A stretch of 41,881 bases of DNA. Source: Akkermansiaceae bacterium (GTDB lineage: Bacteria > Verrucomicrobiota > Verrucomicrobiia > Verrucomicrobiales > Akkermansiaceae). Shown here in pieces: positions 8,869-17,703 of the stretch (position 1 is the stretch's first letter; the number at the start of each line of letters is the position of its first letter). The notes under the pieces are model-generated. The model saw only the letters and a program-made list of their open reading frames with translations, was not told the DNA's origin and did no database searches. Made by a program: the position numbers and the translations under genes. The DNA lies in assembly GCA_028822695.1 (NCBI GenBank), contig JAPKDA010000011.1, positions 1-41,881 on the forward strand, in the 5' to 3' direction.

Positions 8869-8904
8869 AATACACAATCCATTGCGATTGGGATCGTAGG
8901 TGTG

Positions 8905-8936
8905 AAGAGCGGTGGGTGCGAGCCAGCCGCTCTTTT
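8905..8936 (+). terminator. Intrinsic terminator after the sigma-factor gene
   Basis: Arms AAGAGCGG (8905-8912) and CCGCTCTT (8927-8934) form a perfect 8-bp stem, which can extend inward by TGG/CCA with one bulge. The right arm runs into a short T run ending at 8936. It sits 37 bases after the sigma-factor stop. Confidence 0.7.
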
Positions 8937-8998
8937 CCGTATCCTGGGAGGGGCGGGGAACGCAGATCAGCGACCCCGAGGAGGTGGGGGGAGGTCCG

Positions 8999-10357
8999 CT
9001 ACCAATCAGATCCGCCGCGGAGGTGGTCGAGGTCCTCGTTGTAGATATTGAACTCGAGCTTGGAGAAGGCGTTGAGATCGAAGATGGCTTCACCGAAAGC
9101 TTGGCTATAGCCGTTCATGGTTCCGTCACGGAACGAATCGAGGCGGAAGGTGATTCGTCCTCCCTCCCGGAGCCATCCGTGAATATCTCCGTTCTTTCGG
9201 ATGGGTTCCTCAAAGTTTTCGCTGCCGATGTTGACCGAGCGAATGCGTTGGACGGGAATGGGAATGTCCCCGTGTTTCGAGGTGATGGTGAGAGTTCCAT
9301 TTTCGATGGCACCGACTTCGCCAACTACGGTGTCGTTGTTCTGGAGGGCGATAACCTGACCTTCCTCTTTGAGCGGTTCGTCGGGAGCTCCTGTCTCGCT
9401 GTTCTCGGGGAGGTCTCCCTTCCAGACGCTGGCCCGGATGTTGGAAATGCGGAGCGGATACTCCTCGGCGACAAAGTGGAGCCAATTGCCGAAGGAGCCG
9501 ACCTTGGGGGCTTCATCGGACCAGACTTGTGCCTGTCTTCCGTCCACGTAGAAGGCGACCGTCCCGGTGGCCCGGTCGATGTAGAAGTCCATGCCGACCT
9601 TTTCCTGATCGGCGAGTTCGCGAATGTTGGCGGGTTGTCCGATATTGGTGGTTCCACTGGATTTGCCCTTCCATTTTTTGCGTAGGTAGACGAAGCGCCG
9701 TTGGCAGACGAGATCGTAGCAATTGCCAGGGGTGGAGGTGTCGCCTTCGTCTGAGAAGAGGATGAGGTGAAATTTGAGATTGGATCTCCAGGCGAGATCG
9801 AAGTGGATGTGGCATCTGGATGGCAGTTCGATTTCCCGGGCCACGCTGCCCTTCAGACGGGATTGAAGTTGCCCATTGTCGACGCCCCAAGCTCCCTGCT
9901 CGCCGCTGACTGTCCAGTTCTCAATGCTGTCGGGGCCACTGTAGAGCGCGTGCTCGGAGCGGATCACCTCGAGGTCGGTGGCCATGAGGCGGTTGATGCG
10001 GAGTTCGCCACCGTACCACGTTTTCAGGGTCACGTATTCATCATCGAGTCCGACGAGTTCGCCACGGATCCTGTCGCCATTGGTCAGGCTGAGAAGGGCT
10101 TGATGGGTGGTGTTGCGCTCGGGAATATCACCGGCCTGAAGTTGCACCTCCAAGAGGGAGTCGAGTCTGATGGTGCTGGGTTGATGGAGAAGATGTTCGG
10201 CCGTCCAAGCGAGGCCATCTTCGGTGAGGGCGCCCGGAGTTCCGCTGAGTTGATCTCCGTTGGAAAAGATGGCTCGACCGCCATTTTCATCCTGCGCCCG
10301 GACATGGAACGCGAGGCTGGGGAGGATGCAGAGGAGAACGGAAGAAATACGATTCAT
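8999..10357 (-). CDS. Exported NGD-repeat/LamG-like protein, paralogue 1
   Basis: This 452-residue protein of unknown function is the last gene of the six-gene operon. The ATG at 10357 gives a signal peptide (MNRISSVLLCILPSLAFHVRA). Two beta modules with the pattern N/G-G-D-x3-G follow: FSNGDQLSG at about 30 and LTNGDRIRG at about 93, the latter with the shared tail ELVGLDDEYVTLKTWYGGEL. A concanavalin/LamG-like jelly roll comes next (about 140-310), including IDRATGTVAFYVDGR. A third beta module (NNDTVVGEV) is at about 340. The middle and tail resemble the two genes upstream, so it is one of three tandem diverged paralogues. It begins 22 bases after the previous stop. A carbohydrate- or surface-binding role is only inference. 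Confidence 0.75.
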   Translation of the reverse strand: MNRISSVLLCILPSLAFHVRAQDENGGRAIFSNGDQLSGTPGALTEDGLAWTAEHLLHQPSTIRLDSLLEVQLQAGDIPERNTTHQALLSLTNGDRIRGELVGLDDEYVTLKTWYGGELRINRLMATDLEVIRSEHALYSGPDSIENWTVSGEQGAWGVDNGQLQSRLKGSVAREIELPSRCHIHFDLAWRSNLKFHLILFSDEGDTSTPGNCYDLVCQRRFVYLRKKWKGKSSGTTNIGQPANIRELADQEKVGMDFYIDRATGTVAFYVDGRQAQVWSDEAPKVGSFGNWLHFVAEEYPLRISNIRASVWKGDLPENSETGAPDEPLKEEGQVIALQNNDTVVGEVGAIENGTLTITSKHGDIPIPVQRIRSVNIGSENFEEPIRKNGDIHGWLREGGRITFRLDSFRDGTMNGYSQAFGEAIFDLNAFSKLEFNIYNEDLDHLRGGSDW

Positions 10358-10379
10358 CGATGGGTGGGGAGGGACTGCG

Positions 10380-11693
10380 TTAAGGGGTGGGCTCCGAGTG
10401 GGGAGCGGCCTGAAGCGACATGATAGAGTCGCGGCGAATGGAGATTTCCCCAAGAAGGGGATGATCGGCGGACATTGAATCGAGGGAGAGGGTGGGGTTG
10501 TTGACCGCGACCCGGCCTTGTGCTGCCAGACTCAGATGAAAATCGCAGGGGCTTGAATCCATTTTTTTCGGTTCACGAAAGTAGAGAACGGAGAGGGCGT
10601 TGAAGGGGATGCGGACCGGTTCATCGGTATGAGGGCTCTTGATGAGGATTGCCCGATCCTGCCCCTCGCCGACGAGTTGATCAGCGGAGCCTTCGTATCG
10701 TTCGCTTTCGGTGGTGACGACGGCATCGGTATCTGGGTTTTTGTGTCCTTCGTTGCGGTGAATTTGGGATACTGCGTCCCAGTGGTAAATTTCGATGGAT
10801 GAAACGATGTTCTTCATGTCGCCGCCGGCGAGGCTTTCGAGCATGATACCTGAGCCCAAGGGGATTTCGCCGATCGGGTCGTCGAGGCGGCCTTCATCCT
10901 CTCCGTCCACGTAAATATAGAGCATCCGACCATGACGATCGACGCGAATTTCGATCTCCATGTTGTGATCAGGGAAGGATTCGGGTCGGCGCTGGGAGGA
11001 ATAAAGAGGGCTCCAGCGGCGGTTTTTATTTCCGGTGGCCTGCCGTTTCAGCTGCATGCCTCCCGAGTTGACTTCGAAGTAGTAGCGGTCGGTGTCGCCA
11101 TTGCGCTGCAGGAAATCGTCGCAAAAATAGAATCGGAAGTTGGGGTTTGTTTCCCATTTGAGCTGGAAGCGAAGGATGAATTGCTCCGGGAGGACATCAA
11201 GGCGGGAAATGGTGCCGCGTTTGGCGGAGGAGAGGGACTGATCGCCGAAGCTCCAGTTCTCATTATCTTTCCAGCCGGCTTCGTTTTTGGGGCCCGAGAA
11301 GACGAGGTTGTGAGGAGCGACGCCGAAGGCGACTGAGGCGATTGCAGAGCGTGGGATGCGGAGGTCCCCGCAGGCCCAGGTGCGCAGGTCGAGATATTCG
11401 GAGTCCAGATTAATGATCTCGCCGGGAAAGGTGTCCCCGTTTCGGAGGACAAGCCGCTCCGATTGGGGAATATCCTTAGGGGCCTCATACTCGAACTGAA
11501 TCGACTTTACCGCGGAGCTCTTCAGCTGGAGTGGGTTGGTCGCATTTGGCGTCTCGAAAGTGATGCGTGATTCATCAGGAATCTCCAGGAGGGTGCCGGT
11601 GAGTTGGTCACCACCTTCCAAAGTCAGTTGATCGGCGTGGAGCGGTAGTGCACCAAGGGCGATCACTAGTATGCTTGTTGAGGCGCGTTTCAT
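10380..11693 (-). CDS. Exported NGD-repeat/LamG-like protein, paralogue 2
   Basis: This is a 437-residue exported protein of unknown function. The signal peptide is MKRASTSILVIALGALPLHA. Two N-terminal beta modules (EGGDQLTGTL at about 26 and LRNGDTFPGEI at about 83, followed by LDSEYLDLRTWACGDL) match those of its neighbours. A LamG-like segment (about 130-310) contains IRVDRHGRMLYIYVDGE, closely parallel to paralogue 1. Its ATG shares one base with the TAA stop of the upstream gene (TAATG), a typical translational-coupling arrangement; an alternative ATG at 11711 would overlap more. The third beta module has lost the NGD core, so this copy is the more diverged at its C-terminus. Confidence 0.75.
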   Translation of the reverse strand: MKRASTSILVIALGALPLHADQLTLEGGDQLTGTLLEIPDESRITFETPNATNPLQLKSSAVKSIQFEYEAPKDIPQSERLVLRNGDTFPGEIINLDSEYLDLRTWACGDLRIPRSAIASVAFGVAPHNLVFSGPKNEAGWKDNENWSFGDQSLSSAKRGTISRLDVLPEQFILRFQLKWETNPNFRFYFCDDFLQRNGDTDRYYFEVNSGGMQLKRQATGNKNRRWSPLYSSQRRPESFPDHNMEIEIRVDRHGRMLYIYVDGEDEGRLDDPIGEIPLGSGIMLESLAGGDMKNIVSSIEIYHWDAVSQIHRNEGHKNPDTDAVVTTESERYEGSADQLVGEGQDRAILIKSPHTDEPVRIPFNALSVLYFREPKKMDSSPCDFHLSLAAQGRVAVNNPTLSLDSMSADHPLLGEISIRRDSIMSLQAAPHSEPTP

Positions 11694-13198
11694 TAAAATT
11701 TTTCGTCCCATGAGTCGAGAATGCTGTCGCTGAAGGAGAACTCAATGATGCTGGCGAAGCCGAGGTCGAGATTGATGTCGCCAAGGGCCTGATGGCGGCC
11801 GGTGAGGTCGGTCGGCGTGGATTTGCCTGGATCGAGGGTGATGCGTCCGATGGGGCGAAGGATCAGGCGGAGAGCCTTTCCACTGGGAGCGGGGAGCTCT
11901 TTCCGGGAAGAACGGGCGAAGCGAAGTTCCTCCACCTCGTCCACTGGGATCTGCATGTCGGCGTAAGTGCCCTTGAGTTGATAGTGACCACTCTTGATCC
12001 CGGTGATTTTTCCGGAGAACCGATCGGTGCCGTTGTTGAGCAGGATGGTGTCCCGATCCTCGGCGTCCATACTCCGGGCTGAATCGAGCATGCCGTTCCA
12101 GTTACTGACCACGATGTCGGAAACCCGAAGGTGTGATCCAGCGTTTTGGCAGCCGAAGGTGAGATGGGACCCGATGCCGGCGTAGCCTTGAGGGTCTTCC
12201 CACTGGTTGACGTATTCGCCATTGACGAAGAGAAGGATGCGGCTGTTTTCACGGTCACAACGTAGCTCGAATTCGGCCTCGCCAGATTCTTCCAAGCGGA
12301 TCGTGGCGCTGGAATTGGTGAGTCGGTTCATCTTTGGGTTTCCGTCCTTGTCGAAATCGCAGCGGTAGAGCATCGCATAGCTCGAGTAGATCGTGAGAAC
12401 GTAGCTATGTCCGTAGGTCAGGGGGTAGCTGTTGGAGCCACTGCTTGGCAGACCCTTCTTGCGGATCACTTTCTTATTGTCCCCGTCCTCATCTTCCTCG
12501 GGCTTCTTGATTTGCGGAATGTCGAGAGAGGCATGGAAGGCGACCACGGCGCTTAGACGGCTGCGCCAGGCGAGGTTGAATTTGATGCGGGCCTTGTCGG
12601 GGATGTTGGCATCGACGGCGATGGGGACTTGGCCGTTGCTGTACCAGGCATCTCCGCCGAAGGCCCAAGGGTCTTCATCTTCCTCGGGTTCCTCAACGCG
12701 CCGGGAGCGGGGTTTGTTTTCAACCTTGGGGCGTTCGACGAAGGACCACTCATCCTTGGTGAATGGTCCAATGTAGTGAAGGGATCCGCCGAAAGGATTG
12801 GGGGAAATGGAGGAGACGAACTGACGCTCTACAACGACAGTGCCGGCCATCGGGGTTTCGAGGGTGAGGTTCTTATCATCCAGTTCGATCACGCGGCCCG
12901 GAATTTGATCGCCGTTGACCAGTTGCACGAACTCCGGTTGAGGCAGGGATTTGGCTGCGCGGCCGCCGTTGAGGGCAATGCGGCGCAGGGTGCCCGACTG
13001 CAGGTTGATGGAAGATTTGATCGAGTTGCCGGACCAAGTCACGCTGGTTCCGTTCTCCATGCCTTCAAAGCGGCCGTGGAGGACGTCACCATTTTCAAAA
13101 CGCAGCAAATCGGGGTCCTTGGCAGGTTCCTCCTGGGCGCAGATGTGGGTTGCAAGACTGCAGGCGATGGTTAAGACGAATCGAGATGGAATGCTCAT
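11693..13198 (-). CDS. Exported NGD-repeat/LamG-like protein, paralogue 3
   Basis: This 501-residue exported protein has no recognised function. The ATG at 13198 was chosen because it begins the signal peptide (MSIPSRFVLTIACSLATHICA); a longer frame upstream overlaps the preceding gene. Beta modules appear at about 33 (FENGDVLHG) and 87 (LVNGDQIPG, then ELDDKNLTLETPMAGTV). A charged, Glu/Asp/Lys-rich linker at about 145-165 precedes the jelly-roll middle, which contains CDRENSRILLFVNGEYV. A third module (NNGTDRFSGKI) lies near 395. A second acidic/basic insertion near 215-235 is not shared with the other two copies. It begins five bases after the stop of the alpha-toroid gene. Confidence 0.75.
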   Translation of the reverse strand: MSIPSRFVLTIACSLATHICAQEEPAKDPDLLRFENGDVLHGRFEGMENGTSVTWSGNSIKSSINLQSGTLRRIALNGGRAAKSLPQPEFVQLVNGDQIPGRVIELDDKNLTLETPMAGTVVVERQFVSSISPNPFGGSLHYIGPFTKDEWSFVERPKVENKPRSRRVEEPEEDEDPWAFGGDAWYSNGQVPIAVDANIPDKARIKFNLAWRSRLSAVVAFHASLDIPQIKKPEEDEDGDNKKVIRKKGLPSSGSNSYPLTYGHSYVLTIYSSYAMLYRCDFDKDGNPKMNRLTNSSATIRLEESGEAEFELRCDRENSRILLFVNGEYVNQWEDPQGYAGIGSHLTFGCQNAGSHLRVSDIVVSNWNGMLDSARSMDAEDRDTILLNNGTDRFSGKITGIKSGHYQLKGTYADMQIPVDEVEELRFARSSRKELPAPSGKALRLILRPIGRITLDPGKSTPTDLTGRHQALGDINLDLGFASIIEFSFSDSILDSWDEKF

Positions 13199-13203
13199 GA
13201 TTG

Positions 13204-14193
13204 CTACTTTTCGTAAATTGGAAGGAAACGGTAGTTGAGGGCGAGAGAAAGGAGGGAGCCCGCAGTGCTGAAGGAGGGGCCTTTGTTCCCGAGCCAGGAG
13301 CCATCGCGGCTTTGGGAGGCTGAGAGGTAGCGGATGTTGCGCGAATTCCACTCATTCCAAGTGCTCTCGTCGGCGTGGAAGAGGGCTTGTGACATGTAAT
13401 ACTCGTAGTAGTAAGGATAGTAGCGGTCGCGGTAGTTGAGGTGCTTTTTGAGGTATTCAAGGCTGGCCCGGTAGCCCTTGCTGTCACGGTCCTTGGCGAG
13501 CGAGAGGGTGAGGGAGCCGATGGCGGTGAGGGTGGGCTTGCTGCTGCCGGCGGAGGTGTATCCGTAGCCGCCGTCGAAGCTGCGACAGCGCTTCATGAAC
13601 GTCTGGCCGCGCTTGAGGGCTTCATCGGGCACGGGGATGCCGGCATTCCGGGCGGCGAAGAGGGCCACGAGTTGGCATCCGGTCACGGTGGTGTCGGCAT
13701 CGGGGCTCTCCGGGGTGTAACGCCAGGCTCCCCGGGGGTTGCGTTCCTGGGCGTTGAGAATCAGATCGACTGCTTTCTCGAGGGCGGGGGCGATGCGTTT
13801 GTCATGGGTGACGCCATAGGCTTCCGCGAGAGCGAGGGTGGCGAATCCGTGGTTATACATGCTTGAGCCGATGTAGCCGTTGTTGTCGCTTTGTTGGCCG
13901 AGAATGTAGCTGATACCGATGGAGATATTTTTGGCGTAGGGGCCGTGATTGGGATCCTCTCCGTGGGCGAGGAAGGCCATCACGCAAAGTCCGACCACTC
14001 CGGGATCGGTCCCGGTACGGTCCGGCCAGCTGCCGTCGGCGGCCTGGGTGGAGGAGAGGTATCGGAGTCCCTTGGTGAACATCGTCTCCACCTGCGGAGG
14101 GATCGGGTCGTCCTGCCGGCGCGGCAGGGACTGGCTGAAGCCTGAGCCAGTGACGAGGACGGCCAGAGGGAGGGCGGCGAGGAGGAGTTTCAT
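13204..14193 (-). CDS. Secreted prenyltransferase/squalene-oxidase-repeat (alpha-toroid) protein
   Basis: This 329-residue exported protein has a signal peptide (MKLLLAALPLAVLVTGSGFSQS). It is built of about six repeats typical of the squalene cyclase/prenyltransferase alpha-alpha toroid: LRYLSSTQAADGSWPD (about 43), SYILGQQSDNNGYIG (about 95), LILNAQERNPRGAWRY (about 143), the GGYGYT repeat (about 208), a Tyr-rich repeat (about 254) and RYLSASQSRDGSWLG (about 288). The catalytic DxDD of squalene-hopene cyclase is not present; the nearest stretch reads DADTT. It is also too short for a cyclase, so a binding or scaffold role is more likely than cyclisation. Its ATG overlaps the previous stop by four bases (ATGA), showing tight coupling. 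Confidence 0.85.
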   Translation of the reverse strand: MKLLLAALPLAVLVTGSGFSQSLPRRQDDPIPPQVETMFTKGLRYLSSTQAADGSWPDRTGTDPGVVGLCVMAFLAHGEDPNHGPYAKNISIGISYILGQQSDNNGYIGSSMYNHGFATLALAEAYGVTHDKRIAPALEKAVDLILNAQERNPRGAWRYTPESPDADTTVTGCQLVALFAARNAGIPVPDEALKRGQTFMKRCRSFDGGYGYTSAGSSKPTLTAIGSLTLSLAKDRDSKGYRASLEYLKKHLNYRDRYYPYYYEYYMSQALFHADESTWNEWNSRNIRYLSASQSRDGSWLGNKGPSFSTAGSLLSLALNYRFLPIYEK

Positions 14194-14909
14194 GGTTGGC
14201 TGGGCTTCGAACTTGGACGGTTATAGGCGTCGAGAGCTTTACGAAATTCTGGGGGGAGTCCGCTGCCTGCGGTGCCGGATTTCTTGGGGACGCGGCGCTC
14301 GGTGGAGTTTCCATTGGCGGATCCATCAACCTTGCGATTGGGCTTGTCGGAATCGCCGGTGCTTCCGCCGCCGGGCGACTCACCTCCTTCCGGGCCCTCC
14401 TGGTCGGGGTTCGGTTCTCCGCCGGGGGTCTCGCCCATCATGCGGCGCATCATGTCGAGCATCGCGCCGGAGGTGCTTTGGCCCTCCCCGGGTTGTTGCC
14501 CGGGTTGCTCACCTTCCCCTGGCTCTTCCCCGGGTTTTGGCTCTCCCTCCTTCGGTTCTTGTTGCTCTTGCGCCTTCTTCTTGGCGGCTTCGAAAATCAT
14601 TTCGATGATCTCTGTTTCGGCAGCAATGGTCGGGCCGCCGGTATCGGTGGCGTCGAGGTTGTCGATGACCTCGGTCATGATCGTTTCCGCTTTCCCGAGT
14701 AGCTCGATCACTTGTTCCGAAGTTTGTTCGTCGATGAGTTCCTGAACGTCAGCGGAGAGCTCGTCCTGTTCGTTAGCGAGCTTTTTTGATCCGACCTGAT
14801 GTTTCTCAATCTTCTGCGCAAGGTCTGCGGCAGGTTCGTCGCCGAGGACGGGCAGGGTGAGGAATGCTGCCGTGACGACGGAGATGAGGGGGGTGATGGA
14901 GGATCTCAT
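14190..14909 (-). CDS. Exported Glu/Gln/Gly/Pro-rich low-complexity protein
   Basis: This is a 239-residue exported protein of unknown function. The signal peptide (MRSSITPLISVVTAAFLTLPVLG) is followed by a helical, charged region (about 25-115) that could form a coiled coil. A low-complexity tract (about 115-215) is dominated by Glu, Gly, Pro and Gln (for example EPGEGEQPGQQPGEG) and interrupted by AMLDMMRRMMG. A short C-terminal motif, LPPEFRKALDAYNR, looks like a conserved tail. It starts 12 bases after the DUF4175-like gene and overlaps the alpha-toroid gene by four bases. A proline/glycine linker in the periplasm is the most natural reading, as an inference. Confidence 0.7.
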   Translation of the reverse strand: MRSSITPLISVVTAAFLTLPVLGDEPAADLAQKIEKHQVGSKKLANEQDELSADVQELIDEQTSEQVIELLGKAETIMTEVIDNLDATDTGGPTIAAETEIIEMIFEAAKKKAQEQQEPKEGEPKPGEEPGEGEQPGQQPGEGQSTSGAMLDMMRRMMGETPGGEPNPDQEGPEGGESPGGGSTGDSDKPNRKVDGSANGNSTERRVPKKSGTAGSGLPPEFRKALDAYNRPSSKPSQP

Positions 14910-14921
14910 GGCTTGGTTGGC

Positions 14922-17570
14922 TTATTTGTTCTCCGGTTGCACGGACCGACGTAATTGCTCCAGAGCCCGCGTGCGGGAACGGATGTCCTGTTCCTTTTGG
15001 ATCATTTGCATGACCTTCAGCATGAACTCAAAATCCTGATCTTCCTGGCTCCCGCCGCCGCCGCCTCCTCCACCGCCGCCACCGCCGCCGCCATCTTCTT
15101 CTTCAAGTTTTTTGGCCCACTCGCGGAGGATCTCGGCCCAGTTCCGGCAATGGGACATGGCTTTGTAGGTCTGGTTCTCCACGATGCGCCGACGGTTGTC
15201 ATCGAGGGCGGAGTCGATGTGGGTCTCCTGCATTTCGAGGAGGAGCTCCTTGTGGATCTCCTTTTGAGTCCGGGCGTAAAAGTGTCCCAGATCTTCCTGG
15301 ATCCAGCGGACATCCGAGGCCGTGCGCCGTTGTTGGGTGGTGAGTTCGCCGAGTAGTCGTTGGTCGCTGGGGTCGATTTCCTCGGCGTCCAAGCCGATCA
15401 AGTCGTCGATGTGGTCGTAGAGTGAGGCGGCAATGCCATCTTCTTCGGTGGCGGCGCGTTTGAGGCGGTTAATGAAGGTGCTTGCCTCGAAGTCGCGGTT
15501 GGCCTCATTGGCTTGCTCGATTGTTTCGCGCATTTTTTCGAGGACCTTCTTTTGTTCCTCAATGGCCTTTTCGAGATCGTCCTTGGATTGTTCGGGAGTG
15601 GAGCGCTGGTCCTGGGAGTCGCTGAGCTTTTTCTCGACCTTGGGCATGTCCTGGTTGCCGAGTTCCTGCATTTTTTTCAGCGACTCGGCCAACTTCTTCA
15701 TCGTTTCCGGATCGAGTTCGCTGTTCCGGGCGGCGTCTTTGAAGAGCTCTTCCATTTTCTGGGCGAGTTCCTTCATGCGTTCGGTGTTCTCGGCCTCGTT
15801 CTGCTCCTGTGTTTTTAGTTTCTCCTGGGATTCCTCATCCTGGAGGTTCTCGGGATCGACGCGTTCGAGTCGCTTGTTCTCGTCATGGTTGTTTTGTTCG
15901 CGTCGGGCGAGGTCCTCGAGTTCGCCAATGATGCGGTCGAACTGGGTTTTGAGAAGTTGGGCGTGTTCGTCACGAGTGAGGATGAAAAGGGTGATGGGCT
16001 CCGAATAAACCCGGCCGCGTTCCGGAGAGTAGTCTTCGGCGTAGGCACGGAGGGTGAGTTGCTGTGGTTGAATGCCGAGGACGGAGGGTGAGAACGCAAC
16101 GCCCTTTCCGAGGCGTTGCATATCCGGTGCGCCGTCGAGGACCTTCATGTCGCCGTTGGCGGGGGTTTCGTCGGTGGGCTTCGTGAACTGACCAGCCCAC
16201 GCGATGCCGATTTCCTTCACGCCGTAGTCGTCCTCCGAGAGGACTTCAAACTCGATGGTTTCCTCGACCAGCATGACGCGCTGGCGATCGATGCCCTGGA
16301 TGTAGGTGGTGGGAGCCTGATCGGGAACAGGCTCTACGCGGAGGCGGAACGGCGTGGCAGATTCGAGGCCGAGGACATCAGTCCAAGTGAGGAGGATCTC
16401 GGCGGGAACGTTGGTGATTTCGCGGGGAGGGGAGGTGAGATTTCGGCCTTCGGTTTCGAGGGTGACGGACTCCGGAGTGAAGATGTCGCCGGGTTCGTCG
16501 GGGTTGGGGGCTCGATCTTCGGCGAGTGGGCGGAAGTCCATCTTGGCAGAGGCGAGTTCGCGGGTGACGGTCGCCTCGACGGAGATTTTGCTGCCTTCGA
16601 GAACGGAGAGGACGCCGGCCCGAAGATCGATGCGGCGTGGATCCTGTTGAATGTAGTCCGGATAAGTGACGAGTGCGGCGATGGCTTCGGTGGCCGGGCG
16701 GAGGATCGGTTCGACCTTGATGGTTTCCTGCACGTCGCCGATGTTGAGGCTGATGGCTCCCTGCGCTTGCTGACCGGGGAAGGTGAAGGTGTAGCGATTG
16801 TCTTCGTCCAAGGTCGCGTTGACGGTATCCTGTTGATCGTATTGGGCGGAGCCGGTCGCGGGCTTGCGGTCTGAGTCTTCGTTCAGAACAAGGATGACGT
16901 CGAAGGGTTCGCCATAGGGGACGACGATGCGCTTGGGGACGTCGAGGAGCCGCGTGAAGGTGTAGCGTGGCGTGTCCGAGAGGGGCATGAGCCAGCGTTT
17001 GAGGGAGTTGATGCCGGCTTTGGGCACTACGACGAGGGCCGCGGTGGCGAGGGCGAAGGTGGCGAGGACGCCGAGGGACCAGCTGTGATGACGAGAGGCG
17101 GGAAGTGCGTTCTCGAAATCGCGACCCATGGCTTCTTTGGCGACGTTGACCATCGCTGCGGCGCGGAGTTCGGGAGAGAGTGACTCGGCGCTTTCTTTTT
17201 GATCCTGCAGCTCGACCACACCCAGGAGACGATCACCGAGTCGCGGGAAGCGATCGGCGATGAGGCGGGCAAGTTGGCTTTCGTTGCGATGGCCGAAGAC
17301 CCAGCGGTGGATCCAGTAGGGAGCGAAAAAGACGAAGATGGAGGTGCCGCCGATCAGGATGGAAAGGCGGACGATGCCTGGAGTGGCCCAGATGCGGTCG
17401 AGTCCGAAGACGAGGAGATAGGAAAAGAGGAGTCCAAAAATGCCGGCGAGGGCAGCTTCGGCGACCTTGACCTTCCACAGTTGCTTTCGAAAGCCGGAGA
17501 GCTGGGTCTTGAGGCTTTCCGGCAGTGGGGCTTGACGAGGTCGTGGGGGGGAAGGATCGTCTGAGGACAT
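14922..17570 (-). CDS. DUF4175-like membrane protein with long coiled coil and poly-glycine tract
   Basis: This 882-residue protein opens the six-gene minus-strand operon. After a short Pro-rich start, two membrane segments lie at about 35-60 and 67-90, and a third at about 160-180. A large extracytoplasmic region with beta-sandwich-like segments extends to about 530, followed by a charged coiled coil at about 540-720. A run of 14 glycines (residues 827-840) sits inside the charged C-terminal part. The arrangement resembles the DUF4175/TIGR02302-type low-complexity membrane proteins of PVC bacteria and proteobacteria, whose function is unknown. An ATG at 17636 would add 22 unremarkable residues; neither start has a clear ribosome binding site, so the start is uncertain. 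The MoxR/DUF58/VWA genes often found beside such proteins are absent here. Confidence 0.72.
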   Translation of the reverse strand: MSSDDPSPPRPRQAPLPESLKTQLSGFRKQLWKVKVAEAALAGIFGLLFSYLLVFGLDRIWATPGIVRLSILIGGTSIFVFFAPYWIHRWVFGHRNESQLARLIADRFPRLGDRLLGVVELQDQKESAESLSPELRAAAMVNVAKEAMGRDFENALPASRHHSWSLGVLATFALATAALVVVPKAGINSLKRWLMPLSDTPRYTFTRLLDVPKRIVVPYGEPFDVILVLNEDSDRKPATGSAQYDQQDTVNATLDEDNRYTFTFPGQQAQGAISLNIGDVQETIKVEPILRPATEAIAALVTYPDYIQQDPRRIDLRAGVLSVLEGSKISVEATVTRELASAKMDFRPLAEDRAPNPDEPGDIFTPESVTLETEGRNLTSPPREITNVPAEILLTWTDVLGLESATPFRLRVEPVPDQAPTTYIQGIDRQRVMLVEETIEFEVLSEDDYGVKEIGIAWAGQFTKPTDETPANGDMKVLDGAPDMQRLGKGVAFSPSVLGIQPQQLTLRAYAEDYSPERGRVYSEPITLFILTRDEHAQLLKTQFDRIIGELEDLARREQNNHDENKRLERVDPENLQDEESQEKLKTQEQNEAENTERMKELAQKMEELFKDAARNSELDPETMKKLAESLKKMQELGNQDMPKVEKKLSDSQDQRSTPEQSKDDLEKAIEEQKKVLEKMRETIEQANEANRDFEASTFINRLKRAATEEDGIAASLYDHIDDLIGLDAEEIDPSDQRLLGELTTQQRRTASDVRWIQEDLGHFYARTQKEIHKELLLEMQETHIDSALDDNRRRIVENQTYKAMSHCRNWAEILREWAKKLEEEDGGGGGGGGGGGGGGSQEDQDFEFMLKVMQMIQKEQDIRSRTRALEQLRRSVQPENK
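15051..15092 (-). repeat. Poly-glycine codon tract (14 consecutive Gly)
   Basis: Fourteen consecutive glycine codons, mixed GGC, GGT, GGA and GGG, lie within the DUF4175-like gene between acidic EEED and SQEDQD segments. Mixed codons argue against simple slippage of one triplet and for a maintained flexible linker. Confidence 0.9.
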
Positions 17571-17703
17571 CGTAAATAGCGTTCTGGAGCAGGTCCCTAC
17601 CCCGTCCGTTGATTGTTGCAGAGGAGTAGTGGTCATTCCAGTTGGAATTTCCCTACTTTCTCCATCTCTTAAACGTCACAAAGGACAGAATCTTGTTGGA
17701 AAT

